Source: Bacillota bacterium (GTDB lineage Bacteria; Bacillota; Clostridia; Peptostreptococcales; Anaerovoracaceae). Taken from it: 14,967 nt of DNA. Position numbers and translations under genes: made by a program. The notes under the pieces are model-generated. The model did not search any database and had not been told where the DNA came from. It saw only the letters and a program-made list of their open reading frames with translations. The number at the start of each line of letters is the position of its first letter. The first letter of the stretch is position 1. Of the stretch, positions 6,812-13,180 are shown piece by piece. The stretch lies in contig JAGATO010000100.1 in the NCBI GenBank assembly GCA_017621195.1, forward strand, positions 1 to 14,967, given 5' to 3'.

Positions 6812-8008
6812 TCAGCTGTTCTCTAACACCTCGCCGTGGAAGAACACGTATTTCGGTTTTTTCTTCATGACGGAGATATCTTCATCAGGCTTTCCTTCCA
6901 CCACCACCAGCTCGGCGTTCTTTCCTACCTTGATCGTTCCCTTGGTGTCCGCCAATCCGGCGATTTCGGCGCTGTATTTCGTAGCCTGCAGTAGGATGTC
7001 CTTGGGGAGAAAATCGTACCAGATCGTCCGAGCGGTGAATTCCAGACCCGGCTTTTTGGCAAAGTGTTCGTAGTCCGCATCGGAACCGAAGCCCATCTTC
7101 AGGCCGGCTCTGTAGGCTTTATTGACGCATTCCCGCTCCATGGCTTCATACATTTTGCACTTTTCAGAAGCGCCATCCAGAAGACCGTTTCCGTCCTCGT
7201 CCAAAGAGGTGATGCTGACGGTTCCGGTGGGAATGACGAAGCAGTCGGGACTGTCCTTCAGCATGGCGATGGCCTCGTCGTCGATGAAACAGCAGTGTTC
7301 CACTGTGCGGACGCCGCAGCGGATGGCCAGCTTGATGCCCTCGGCTCCGTGGGTATGGGCCATGACGTAGGTGTTTTTCATGGTTGCCACCTGGACGGCA
7401 GCCCGCAATTCATCCTCCGTGACGATGGTCTGACCGGGATCGCCGCTCTCGTTGAGAAACGCTCCGGTCACCATGACCTTCACCACGTCGTTTCCGGCTT
7501 CCAGCTGCTTTCTGGCCGCTTTGCGGAATTCGTCGGCCCCGTCAGCCACCTCGTACAGGATGGTGTATTCATCGTTTCCGCCTTCCGTGGGCGTGATGGC
7601 GTGGCCGGAGGAAATGATGTCGGGAACGTTGACGATTCCTCTGGCGGCGGCTCTGGACAGTCCCTTGGTCACATTGTAGGGACCGCCCGCATCCCGGATA
7701 GTGGTATAGCCCTGACGCAGGTATTCCCGGGCGAAGGCATATACGTCAAAGGCGGTGGTCACCGGATCCTTGCGGTCGATGACCGAAAGGTTCAGCTGGG
7801 TCAGATACAGGTGGGCGTGGAGATCGAAAAAGCCGGGGAGAAGGGTATTTCCTTCCACGTCGATCACCTGGCCGGAAAACTTCGAAATCTCTCCGGGCGA
7901 CGTGATGCTGAGAATCGTCCGATCATCGATGACCACGTCGGCGCGGTCGCCATCGTAGCCTTCGGTCAGCTCGGGAATCAGCCTGCAGTTTCTCAATAGT
8001 ATCATCAT
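6812..8008 (-). CDS. Metal-dependent amidohydrolase (imidazolonepropionase/prolidase-like)
   Basis: A 398-residue cytoplasmic enzyme of the amidohydrolase superfamily. Metal ligands are visible in order: H64-x-H66 in FFDLHAHLY, a probable carboxylated Lys177 in DVVKVMVTGA, H218-x-H220 in MAHTHG, His238 in VEHCC and the catalytic Asp310 in GFGSDAD. This set, with the GGNDEY and GDPGQ stretches, matches the branch that hydrolyses Xaa-Pro-type dipeptides, N-acyl amino acids or related amides, but the substrate cannot be read off. The start at ATG 8008 has AAGGAG (8017-8022 on the reverse strand) at 8 bases spacing; upstream in-frame codons run into the SDR gene and are not used. It lies 65 bases downstream of that gene and its stop overlaps a downstream ATG as TGATG, so the three genes look co-transcribed. 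Confidence 0.85.
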   Translation of the reverse strand: MMILLRNCRLIPELTEGYDGDRADVVIDDRTILSITSPGEISKFSGQVIDVEGNTLLPGFFDLHAHLYLTQLNLSVIDRKDPVTTAFDVYAFAREYLRQGYTTIRDAGGPYNVTKGLSRAAARGIVNVPDIISSGHAITPTEGGNDEYTILYEVADGADEFRKAARKQLEAGNDVVKVMVTGAFLNESGDPGQTIVTEDELRAAVQVATMKNTYVMAHTHGAEGIKLAIRCGVRTVEHCCFIDDEAIAMLKDSPDCFVIPTGTVSITSLDEDGNGLLDGASEKCKMYEAMERECVNKAYRAGLKMGFGSDADYEHFAKKPGLEFTARTIWYDFLPKDILLQATKYSAEIAGLADTKGTIKVGKNAELVVVEGKPDEDISVMKKKPKYVFFHGEVLENS

Positions 8009-8073
8009 CGTAGTTTCTCCTTGTTTCTCCGCAGCACGATCCTGCGCTTCTTTGATGTGGTCGAATGGTGCAG

Positions 8074-8820
8074 TTAAATGACGAAGCCTCCGTTGACTCC
8101 CAGAACCTGACCGGTGATGAAGCCGGCCTCCCGAGCACACAGAAAGCATACGGTTTTGGCGATGTCACCGGGGGTTCCCAGCCGCATCAGCGGCGTGTCT
8201 TCGGCCAGCTCCCTCTGGATGTCCGGGGCCACGTTAGCCAGCATGTCGGTCTGAATGACGCCGGGGGCGACGCAGTTGACCCGGACGTTGCTGGGACCTA
8301 GCTCCTTGGCCAGAGCCTTGGTCAGGCCGATGACGGCTGCCTTGCTGGCGGAATAGTGAACCTCGCAGCTGGCGCCCACCTGTCCCCACATGGAGGAGAT
8401 GTTGACGATGGCGCCGTCCTTGTCGGAGATCATGTGAGGAAGGGCCTCCTTACAGCACAGGTACATTCCCTTGCAGTTGGTGTCCATCACCTCGTCCCAC
8501 TCTTCTTCGCCGATGTCGGTGAAGAGGCCGAAGCGGGAGATTCCGGCGTTGTTGATGAGGATGTGGACGGGGCCGAAGGCGGCGTTGGCCTTTTGAAACA
8601 TGGCGGCAACCTGCCGGGCCGAACGGACGTCGGCCCGCAGGGCCATGGCATTGACGCCGGCATCGCGAAGCGTCGCTTCCAGTGCCAGCGCCTGGTCTTC
8701 GCTTTTATGGTAGCCGATCACGATGGCCGATGCGCCGTTTCTGGCAAATTCCAGCGCGCATTCGGCGCCGATGCCGCGGCTGGCCCCGGTGATCAGGACG
8801 GTTTTTCCTCGGAAATCCAT
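8074..8820 (-). CDS. ymfI: FabG-family SDR, likely EF-P 5-aminopentanone reductase (YmfI-like)
   Basis: A 248-residue NAD(P)H-dependent short-chain dehydrogenase. It has the cofactor motif TGASRGIG (11-18), NNAG (90-93) and the catalytic Ser143, Tyr156 and Lys160 (SSMWG and YSASK). The stretch SSMWGQVGASCEVHYSA between Ser and Tyr resembles the WG..GASCEV.YSA pattern I recall from Bacillus YmfI, which reduces the 5-aminopentanone on elongation factor P to 5-aminopentanol; generic FabG enzymes usually have other residues here. That subfamily call is from memory and efp is not in the window, so a 3-oxoacyl-ACP reductase or other alcohol dehydrogenase remains possible. The start at ATG 8820 has AAGGAG at 8828-8833 with 7 bases spacing; the in-frame ATG at 8874 is not supported. 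It is the first gene of the - strand operon. Confidence 0.75.
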   Translation of the reverse strand: MDFRGKTVLITGASRGIGAECALEFARNGASAIVIGYHKSEDQALALEATLRDAGVNAMALRADVRSARQVAAMFQKANAAFGPVHILINNAGISRFGLFTDIGEEEWDEVMDTNCKGMYLCCKEALPHMISDKDGAIVNISSMWGQVGASCEVHYSASKAAVIGLTKALAKELGPSNVRVNCVAPGVIQTDMLANVAPDIQRELAEDTPLMRLGTPGDIAKTVCFLCAREAGFITGQVLGVNGGFVI

Positions 8821-8966
8821 GGTGATGCTCCTTTCTTGATTCTTCTCTTTGCGGTGACGCATGCCGCACACCAATCAGAAATATCATAGGCGGCCAAGAC
8901 ACCCCACGGAGGCGGACACCGCGCACAGCGAAACGCGTTCGCATGGCGGGAAGAGTTGTTAGTAAC

Positions 8967-8995
8967 AGTATATCGCGTAGAAGCGGGAAAGAAAA
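8967..8995 (-). promoter_or_regulatory. Candidate promoter for the SDR operon
   Basis: On the reverse strand TATACT (8967-8972) follows TTTTCT (8990-8995) at 17 bases. The -10 is good, the -35 weak. It would give a leader of about 140 bases before ATG 8820. Confidence 0.35.
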
Positions 8996-9030
8996 GCCGA
9001 AAATCTTAGAAAATGCTCCGTTGAGTGGGG

Positions 9031-9059
9031 TTGAAAAAGCAGTTGGGCCAGAGTATAAT
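9031..9059 (+). promoter_or_regulatory. Sigma-A promoter for alr
   Basis: TTGAAA (9031-9036) and TATAAT (9054-9059) are separated by exactly 17 bases, a near-consensus housekeeping promoter. Transcription should begin about base 9066, giving a leader of about 125 bases before alr. Confidence 0.85.
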
Positions 9060-9190
9060 TGAAGCGTATTTGAGGAAATATGAGTGTTTCGCGGCATGGC
9101 AGCGGATCGAATCGGTCGGAAACGGCGGCGGTTCGAGGACGCATCCGACGTGCGGCGGAGAATCAAACAGAAAGGATACAGGAAAGGGAA

Positions 9191-10327
9191 ATGTACAAAG
9201 AAGCATTAAGACCGGCTTGGGTCGAAGTCAATTTAACGAATCTGGATCACAATATCAAAAATATCAAGGCAAAGGCCAACGGCCATGAACTGATCGGCGT
9301 CATCAAGGCTGACGCTTACGGCCACGGTGCCGAAGAAGTGGCCAAGGTGCTGGTGGAAAACGGCGTGAAGATCTTCGCTATCGCCACGCTGCACGAAGCC
9401 GTTGCCCTGCGGGAAGCAGGATTTGCCGAACAGGAGATCATCATGCTGGGCCTGACTCCGGATATGTATGCGGACACCATCGTGGAGTACAACATTACTC
9501 CTGTGGTCTGCTGCTCCGCCAACGCAGCAGCCATCTCCGCTGCTGCCGAAAAGGCAGGTAAGGTAGTCAAGGGCCTGATCGCCGTAGATACGGGTATGGG
9601 CCGCATCGGCTACCAGCCCTACGATCCCGCCGCTATCGAGGACGTTAAGAAGATCGCCCAGCTGTCCAACTTCAAGATCCGTGGCATGTTCTCCCACTTT
9701 TCCACGGCGGATGCCCTGGACAAGACCTACACCCACGGTCAGGAAAAGAAGTATGCGGATTTCTACGATGCGCTGACCGCTGCCGGCGTGGAGGTTCCCT
9801 TCCGGACTCTGTCCAACAGCGCCGCCATCATGGAAGTTCCCACGGCGTACTACGATGCGGTTCGCCCCGGAATCATCCTGTACGGTCTGTATCCTTCCGA
9901 TGAAGTGGACAAGAGAGAGCTGGACATCAAGCCCGTCATGTCCGTCAAGGCCAACATCGTTCACTTAAAGGAAGTGGGCGAGGACTTCTCCGTAGGCTAC
10001 GGCCGCAAGTTCATCTCCAAGCGGCCCAGCAAGATCGCAACGCTGGCTCTGGGCTACGCTGACGGTTATCCCCGTCCCTTCTCCGCTTATGGCCGCGTCA
10101 TCGTCAACGGCGTCTACGCTCCGCTGGCTGGAAACATCTGCATGGACCAGTGCATGGTGGATGTGACCGATGTTCCCGACGTTAAGGTTGGAGACGAATG
10201 CATCATCATCGGTACCGACGGAAAGAACACCATTCTGGCCGACGAGATTGCCAACGCCACCGGAACGATCAACTACGAGATCGCCTGCGCCTTCGGTCAG
10301 AGACTGCCCAAGGTCTACGTAAAGTAA
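9191..10327 (+). CDS. alr: Alanine racemase
   Basis: A 378-residue fold-type III PLP enzyme that interconverts L- and D-alanine in the cytoplasm, supplying D-alanine for peptidoglycan. The PLP lysine is Lys39 in VIKADAYGHG; the opposing catalytic tyrosine is Tyr289 in LGYADGYPR; NICMDQCMVDV and the VDTGMGRIGY stretch are also typical. The length is normal for Alr. The start at ATG 9191 follows AGGAAAGGGAA; an in-frame ATG at 9080 would add 37 arginine-rich residues unlike any Alr and is rejected. It has its own strong promoter and is followed, one base after its stop, by an acetyltransferase gene. It could also feed the dlt-like system in the same window if that uses D-alanine, but the two are not co-transcribed. 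Confidence 0.96.
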   Translation: MYKEALRPAWVEVNLTNLDHNIKNIKAKANGHELIGVIKADAYGHGAEEVAKVLVENGVKIFAIATLHEAVALREAGFAEQEIIMLGLTPDMYADTIVEYNITPVVCCSANAAAISAAAEKAGKVVKGLIAVDTGMGRIGYQPYDPAAIEDVKKIAQLSNFKIRGMFSHFSTADALDKTYTHGQEKKYADFYDALTAAGVEVPFRTLSNSAAIMEVPTAYYDAVRPGIILYGLYPSDEVDKRELDIKPVMSVKANIVHLKEVGEDFSVGYGRKFISKRPSKIATLALGYADGYPRPFSAYGRVIVNGVYAPLAGNICMDQCMVDVTDVPDVKVGDECIIIGTDGKNTILADEIANATGTINYEIACAFGQRLPKVYVK

Positions 10328-10328
10328 G

Positions 10329-10793
10329 ATGATCAAGAGGATGCCGCCGGAGCTGGCGGATCAGGTATTGGCCATCTGGCTGTCCGAAACGGCCAAGGCC
10401 CACCCGTTCATTCCCAACGCCTACTGGGCGAAGAACTTCATGAAGGTGAAGACTCGGCTTCTGCCTGCGTCGGAGACGTACGTCTGCGTGGAAGGCGGTC
10501 AACTGAAAGGATTTCTCAGCATTCTGGACGGGAATTACATCGGTGCGCTGTTCGTTTCAGAGGAATTTCAGGGCCAGGGCGTAGGAGCCCGCCTGATGGA
10601 GCACGTTATGGATCAGTACGACGAGCTGACGCTGGACGTCTATGCGGAAAACACCCGGGCAGTGGAGTTCTACGAGCGCTGCGGCTTTTACCGCGAGGAC
10701 GAAGGGATCAACGAAGAGACCGATCATCTGGAATATAAAATGTCATGGATTTCCTCCGACATGGAAGAGCTGCTGTTTGGAATGCAGTGCTGA
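10329..10793 (+). CDS. GNAT N-acetyltransferase (YjaB/YiaC-like)
   Basis: A 154-residue single-domain GNAT enzyme. The acetyl-CoA loop is QGQGVG in LFVSEEFQGQGVGARLM, followed by the LDVYAENTRAVEFYERCGF segment. The order AIWLSETAKAHPFI near the N-terminus, then LDGNYIGALFV, is similar to E. coli YjaB and YiaC, small acetyltransferases that act on protein lysines or small amines; the natural substrate here is unknown. The ATG lies one base after the alr stop with no clear Shine-Dalgarno, so it is probably translationally coupled to alr. It is the last gene before the terminator at 10824-10855. The region after the GNAT core (NEETDHLEYKMSW) is the usual last strand, so the protein appears complete. 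Confidence 0.88.
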   Translation: MIKRMPPELADQVLAIWLSETAKAHPFIPNAYWAKNFMKVKTRLLPASETYVCVEGGQLKGFLSILDGNYIGALFVSEEFQGQGVGARLMEHVMDQYDELTLDVYAENTRAVEFYERCGFYREDEGINEETDHLEYKMSWISSDMEELLFGMQC

Positions 10794-10823
10794 GGGGGAG
10801 ACGGTGAAGTAAAGAAAGAAAAG

Positions 10824-10855
10824 AGCCATCGAAGAAAATGTTCGATGGCTTTTTT
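10824..10855 (+). terminator. Bidirectional intrinsic terminator
   Basis: The perfect 10-bp stem AGCCATCGAA (10824-10833) / TTCGATGGCT (10841-10850) has a 7-base loop and is followed by TTTTT. Read on the - strand, the same stem is followed by CTTTTCTTTC. It ends the alr-GNAT unit and probably also the convergent YitT-family gene. Confidence 0.93.
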
Positions 10856-10897
10856 AATGAAATCGTGTTGTGGCACAGTCGGTGCAGCTGCCGTAGT

Positions 10898-11779
10898 TCA
10901 GTCGTTGGGCTTGGTGTAGAAGCGACCGATCAGCTGATCGGTGCGCACCACGTTGATGAAGGCCTTGGGATCCACGGAACGGGCTGTCCTGGCGATTTCC
11001 TTGACCTGGTCCACGGTGACGACGGAGTAGATCATCTTCTGTTCTTCACCGTTGTAGAGGCCGGTTCCGCAAAACAGGGTAGCACCGTGATGCACCGGGA
11101 CTTTGACGGCTTCGTAAATTTCCTCCGCGTATTTGGAGACGATGAACAGGGTCACCCTCTGGTAGCGGGGATTCAGCATGTGAACCACCTGGGTGGATGT
11201 GAACTGGAAGATGATGGAGTACAGGGCCTTATCCCAGCCGAACAGCATACCGGCAATTCCCAGTACACAGACATTTCCGGCAAAGATGTAGTTCCAGGCG
11301 TCGATGTTCAACCGCTCCGACAGGGCTACAGCGATGAAGTCGGTACCGCCGGAGGTCGCACGGCCGCGCAGACAGAGAGCAACGCCGGCGCCGTTGATCA
11401 TACCGCCAAAGATGCAGATCAGAAGGATATCCTGGGTCAGAGGCATAGGCGGGATGGCGTCGGTGAGGAAGCTGGACATACCGATGGCCACACAGGAAAA
11501 CAGGGTGAACCGCTTTCCGATGTACTTATAGCTGATGATAGCAGGAACGGCGTTCAGAGACAGGTTTACCAGGGTAAACGGAATGTGTATGTTGAAAAAC
11601 TGGTCGCCGATTCTCTGAATCAGAAAGGTGATTCCGCTGAAACCACCGGGATATAAGCCCCCAGCCGTAACGAAGATTTTATAGTTGACGCCCATGATGA
11701 TGGAGGCGGCGATGACGCAGGTGAAGCGAAGAATGTCGTCGGCAAGTCTTTTTCCGTCCAGTCTTTCAAAGTTTTCCAT
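10898..11779 (-). CDS. YitT-family membrane protein with DUF2179 domain
   Basis: A 293-residue protein of normal length for the YitT family. The N-terminal two thirds hold about five membrane segments with family-typical motifs: TAGGLYPGGFSGITFLIQ near the start, then LRGRATSGGTDFIAV around residue 155. The C-terminal third (about 205-290: VTLFIVSKYAEEIYEAV, HHGATLFCGTGLYNGEEQKMIYSVV and DPKAFINVV) is a soluble DUF2179 domain. The family is common in Bacillota; its transport or other role is not established. The start at ATG 11779 is preceded by GGAAAGGGG (11790-11798 on the reverse strand), 10 bases away. It is monocistronic, facing the alr unit and sharing its terminator. Confidence 0.9.
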   Translation of the reverse strand: MENFERLDGKRLADDILRFTCVIAASIIMGVNYKIFVTAGGLYPGGFSGITFLIQRIGDQFFNIHIPFTLVNLSLNAVPAIISYKYIGKRFTLFSCVAIGMSSFLTDAIPPMPLTQDILLICIFGGMINGAGVALCLRGRATSGGTDFIAVALSERLNIDAWNYIFAGNVCVLGIAGMLFGWDKALYSIIFQFTSTQVVHMLNPRYQRVTLFIVSKYAEEIYEAVKVPVHHGATLFCGTGLYNGEEQKMIYSVVTVDQVKEIARTARSVDPKAFINVVRTDQLIGRFYTKPND

Positions 11780-11865
11780 GATGCAAAAGCCCCTTTCCTA
11801 TAGTGTGAGAGTGAAGCAGGCGAACGAAACGAGTTCGGCTCGATCTGCATTTTCTCTATTTTATA

Positions 11866-11894
11866 AGAATACCTAATTTCTAAGAAAAAAGCAA
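11866..11894 (-). promoter_or_regulatory. Candidate promoter for the YitT-family gene
   Basis: On the reverse strand TTGCTT (11889-11894) and TATTCT (11866-11871) are 17 bases apart in an AT-rich stretch, about 85 bases before ATG 11779. Overlapping TATAAA-like hexamers just downstream make the exact -10 uncertain. Confidence 0.45.
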
Positions 11895-11938
11895 CAGAAA
11901 GGGGGAAAGATCACATTCCGATTCGATATCAAAAGAAG

Positions 11939-11957
11939 GCGCGGCCTAAGGCCGCGC
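11939..11957 (-). terminator. Short GC-rich hairpin terminator of the small Cys-rich gene
   Basis: The perfect 8-bp stem GCGCGGCC / GGCCGCGC has a 3-base loop. On the reverse strand it is followed by TTCTTTTG, which fits intrinsic termination about 47 bases after the stop of the 42-residue ORF. The + strand side lacks a T run. Confidence 0.65.
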
Positions 11958-12003
11958 TACAGCTCAGATTCATGGAATGGTGCAGGCGAGTCGGTTGGTT
12001 GGC

Positions 12004-12132
12004 TCAGCGCCAGCATCTGCACCGCCAGCAGCATCGATAGCAGTCACAACTGCGTCTGTACCGACAGAGATTTTCGCAGGAAGAGACTGAACCGGCCACG
12101 TAACCGACGATCAAGGGAACTACGAAAGGCAT
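12004..12132 (-). CDS. Small Cys/Arg/Trp-rich protein of unknown function (42 residues)
   Basis: I do not recognise a family. The protein begins with a short hydrophobic stretch (MPFVVPLIVGYVAGSV, residues 1-16) and ends in a dense cationic tail (residues 18-42) with eight cysteines (19, 23, 29, 31, 34, 35, 38, 40), seven arginines and two tryptophans, finishing C-W-R-C-R-C-W-R. Evidence that it is a real gene: a near-perfect ribosome binding site AAGGAGGG six bases before the ATG, a TTGACA element upstream, and a GC hairpin with a T-rich tail downstream. It forms its own transcription unit, divergent from truA. Small membrane-proximal or spore-coat proteins, metal-binding peptides and secreted disulfide-rich peptides can look like this, but nothing in the sequence decides among them. 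The longer open frame upstream of this ATG has no start signal. Confidence 0.65.
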   Translation of the reverse strand: MPFVVPLIVGYVAGSVSSCENLCRYRRSCDCYRCCWRCRCWR

Positions 12133-12138
12133 ATACAT

Positions 12139-12146
12139 CCCTCCTT
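12139..12146 (-). promoter_or_regulatory. Strong ribosome binding site for the small Cys-rich ORF
   Basis: The reverse strand reads AAGGAGGG, almost fully complementary to the 16S rRNA tail, six bases before ATG 12132. It fixes the start and is the main evidence that the ORF is translated. Confidence 0.75.
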
Positions 12147-12154
12147 CCAGGATC

Positions 12155-12186
12155 AGTATATGGCCTATGAGGAATAGATGTGTCAA
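12155..12186 (-). promoter_or_regulatory. Candidate promoter of the small gene with an unusually long spacer
   Basis: On the reverse strand a perfect TTGACA (12181-12186) and TATACT (12155-12160) are separated by 20 bases, longer than the normal 16-18. The spacer contains a small dyad CTAT-N5-ATAG. Long spacers occur in promoters that need an activator twisting the DNA, such as those of MerR-type regulators; alternatively the real -10 is a weaker hexamer at normal spacing. Confidence 0.45.
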
Positions 12187-12190
12187 CAGT

Positions 12191-12214
12191 ACAGAAAAAA
12201 CATAACTTTTCTGT
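12191..12214. promoter_or_regulatory. Perfect 8-8-8 dyad, possible operator
   Basis: ACAGAAAA (12191-12198) and TTTTCTGT (12207-12214) form a perfect inverted repeat around AACATAAC. It lies between the divergent promoters of the small gene and truA, four bases upstream of the TTGACA box, a position suited to a dimeric regulator. AT-rich arms and no T-tailed GC stem make a terminator unlikely. Confidence 0.4.
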
Positions 12215-12232
12215 GTAACAAAATAATTTTTT

Positions 12233-12262
12233 CGGACAGAATGGAGCCAATTATGATATAAT
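12233..12262 (+). promoter_or_regulatory. Extended -10 promoter for truA-metF
   Basis: TATAAT (12257-12262) is preceded by TG at 12254-12255 (TGATATAAT, an extended -10), with a partial -35 CGGACA (12233-12238) at 18 bases. The leader to truA ATG 12371 is about 100 bases. Confidence 0.75.
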
Positions 12263-12370
12263 AAAAAATACTTTCCGCGCAAAGTGCCGGATTTGTTGCA
12301 CGAGGCGCATGAATGAAAGATGAACAGCAGCGATGGCCTATCCATGTGGATGAGAAAGGAAAGCAGCTTC

Positions 12371-13174
12371 ATGAAAAACGTGCTCCTGACAATCGCATAC
12401 GACGGCACAGGCTTTTCCGGCTGGCAGCGCCAGCCCCAGCGGCGGACGGTGCAGGGAGAAGTGGAGCGCGTTTTGTCGATCCTCTGTCGTCAACCCATCA
12501 CGGTCAACGGAACCAGCCGCACCGACGCGGGGGTTCACGCTCTGGACCAGCACTGCAACTTCTGCGCCGACTTCGGGATTCCCGTGGAGCGGATTCCTCT
12601 GGCGGCCAACCACCTGTTCCTGTCTGGCAGTCATCGGCCCGGAGCGGTCAGCGATGTGCGCATTTTGGAGGCCCGGGAGGTTCCGCCGGAATTTCACGCC
12701 CGGTTCAACAGCCGCGGAAAGCGGTACATCTACAAAATCCGCAACGCGGCGGAGCCCGACATGTTTCAGCGGAACACCTGCTACCAGATTGAGAAGCCGC
12801 TGGATCACGACGCCATGCATCGGGCGGGACAGACCATCGTGGGAGAACACGACTTCCGCTGCTTTATGGCTGCCGGAAGCCAGGTGGGCGAAGATACGGT
12901 GCGGACGGTCTACGACCTGTCGGTCACTCGGGACGGCGACTGGATCACCCTGTCCGTCAGCGGAAATGGATTCCTCTACAACATGGTTCGCATCATCACC
13001 GGAACGCTGGTGGAGGTAGGACTGGGGCAGAGACCTCAGGAGTCCGTGGCTTCGGCAATCAAAGAGCGGCGCAGGGCATTGGCCGGACATACGGCACCGC
13101 CTCAGGGACTGTATCTGGCAAAGGTGTTTTACGACGAAGCAGAGCTACAAGGTTCGAACAACGAAAGGAAATGA
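12371..13174 (+). CDS. truA: tRNA pseudouridine(38-40) synthase TruA
   Basis: A 267-residue enzyme that converts uridines 38-40 in the tRNA anticodon stem to pseudouridine. It has YDGTGFSGWQRQ (residues 10-21), the catalytic Asp52 in GTSRTDAGVHA, FHARFNSRGKRYIYKI and the C-terminal GNGFLYNMVRIITGTLVEVG. The length is normal. The start is ATG 12371, with AAAGGA ten bases upstream; an in-frame ATG at 12320 adds 17 residues with no family counterpart. truA follows its own promoter and runs into metF with a gap of six bases, so the two are co-transcribed. The pairing of truA with metF is not a functional pair I know; it may simply be local gene order. Confidence 0.96.
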   Translation: MKNVLLTIAYDGTGFSGWQRQPQRRTVQGEVERVLSILCRQPITVNGTSRTDAGVHALDQHCNFCADFGIPVERIPLAANHLFLSGSHRPGAVSDVRILEAREVPPEFHARFNSRGKRYIYKIRNAAEPDMFQRNTCYQIEKPLDHDAMHRAGQTIVGEHDFRCFMAAGSQVGEDTVRTVYDLSVTRDGDWITLSVSGNGFLYNMVRIITGTLVEVGLGQRPQESVASAIKERRRALAGHTAPPQGLYLAKVFYDEAELQGSNNERK

Positions 13175-13180
13175 TATACC

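Larger units (their letters stand above)
8821..9190. other. 370-base divergent intergenic region between the SDR operon and alr
   Basis: I see no gene here. It holds the SDR ribosome binding site (8828-8833), a weak - strand promoter (8967-8995), a strong + strand promoter (9031-9059) and the GC-rich alr leader (about 9066-9190). The leader has a short possible pairing of GTCGGA (9116-9121) with a TCCGAC copy about 25 bases on, too weak to call a regulatory RNA. Confidence 0.6.

Noticed and set aside
7064..7999. Open frame of 311 codons on the + strand opposite the amidohydrolase
   Set aside because: The reverse-strand gene has all metal ligands and a good ribosome binding site; this frame is a GC-rich shadow.
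9080..9190. N-terminal extension of alr from ATG 9080
   Set aside because: The 37 extra residues are Arg/Ser-rich and foreign to Alr; the typical N-terminus starts at 9191 after a ribosome binding site.
9191..10327. alr as part of the dlt-like system
   Set aside because: It has its own promoter, lies beyond an operon on the opposite strand, and alr is needed for peptidoglycan anyway; the link is possible only through shared D-alanine.
12277..12308. Possible stem-loop in the truA leader (GCGC/GCGC and GTGC/GCAC)
   Set aside because: Two 4-bp helices with an internal loop are expected by chance and have no tail or known motif.
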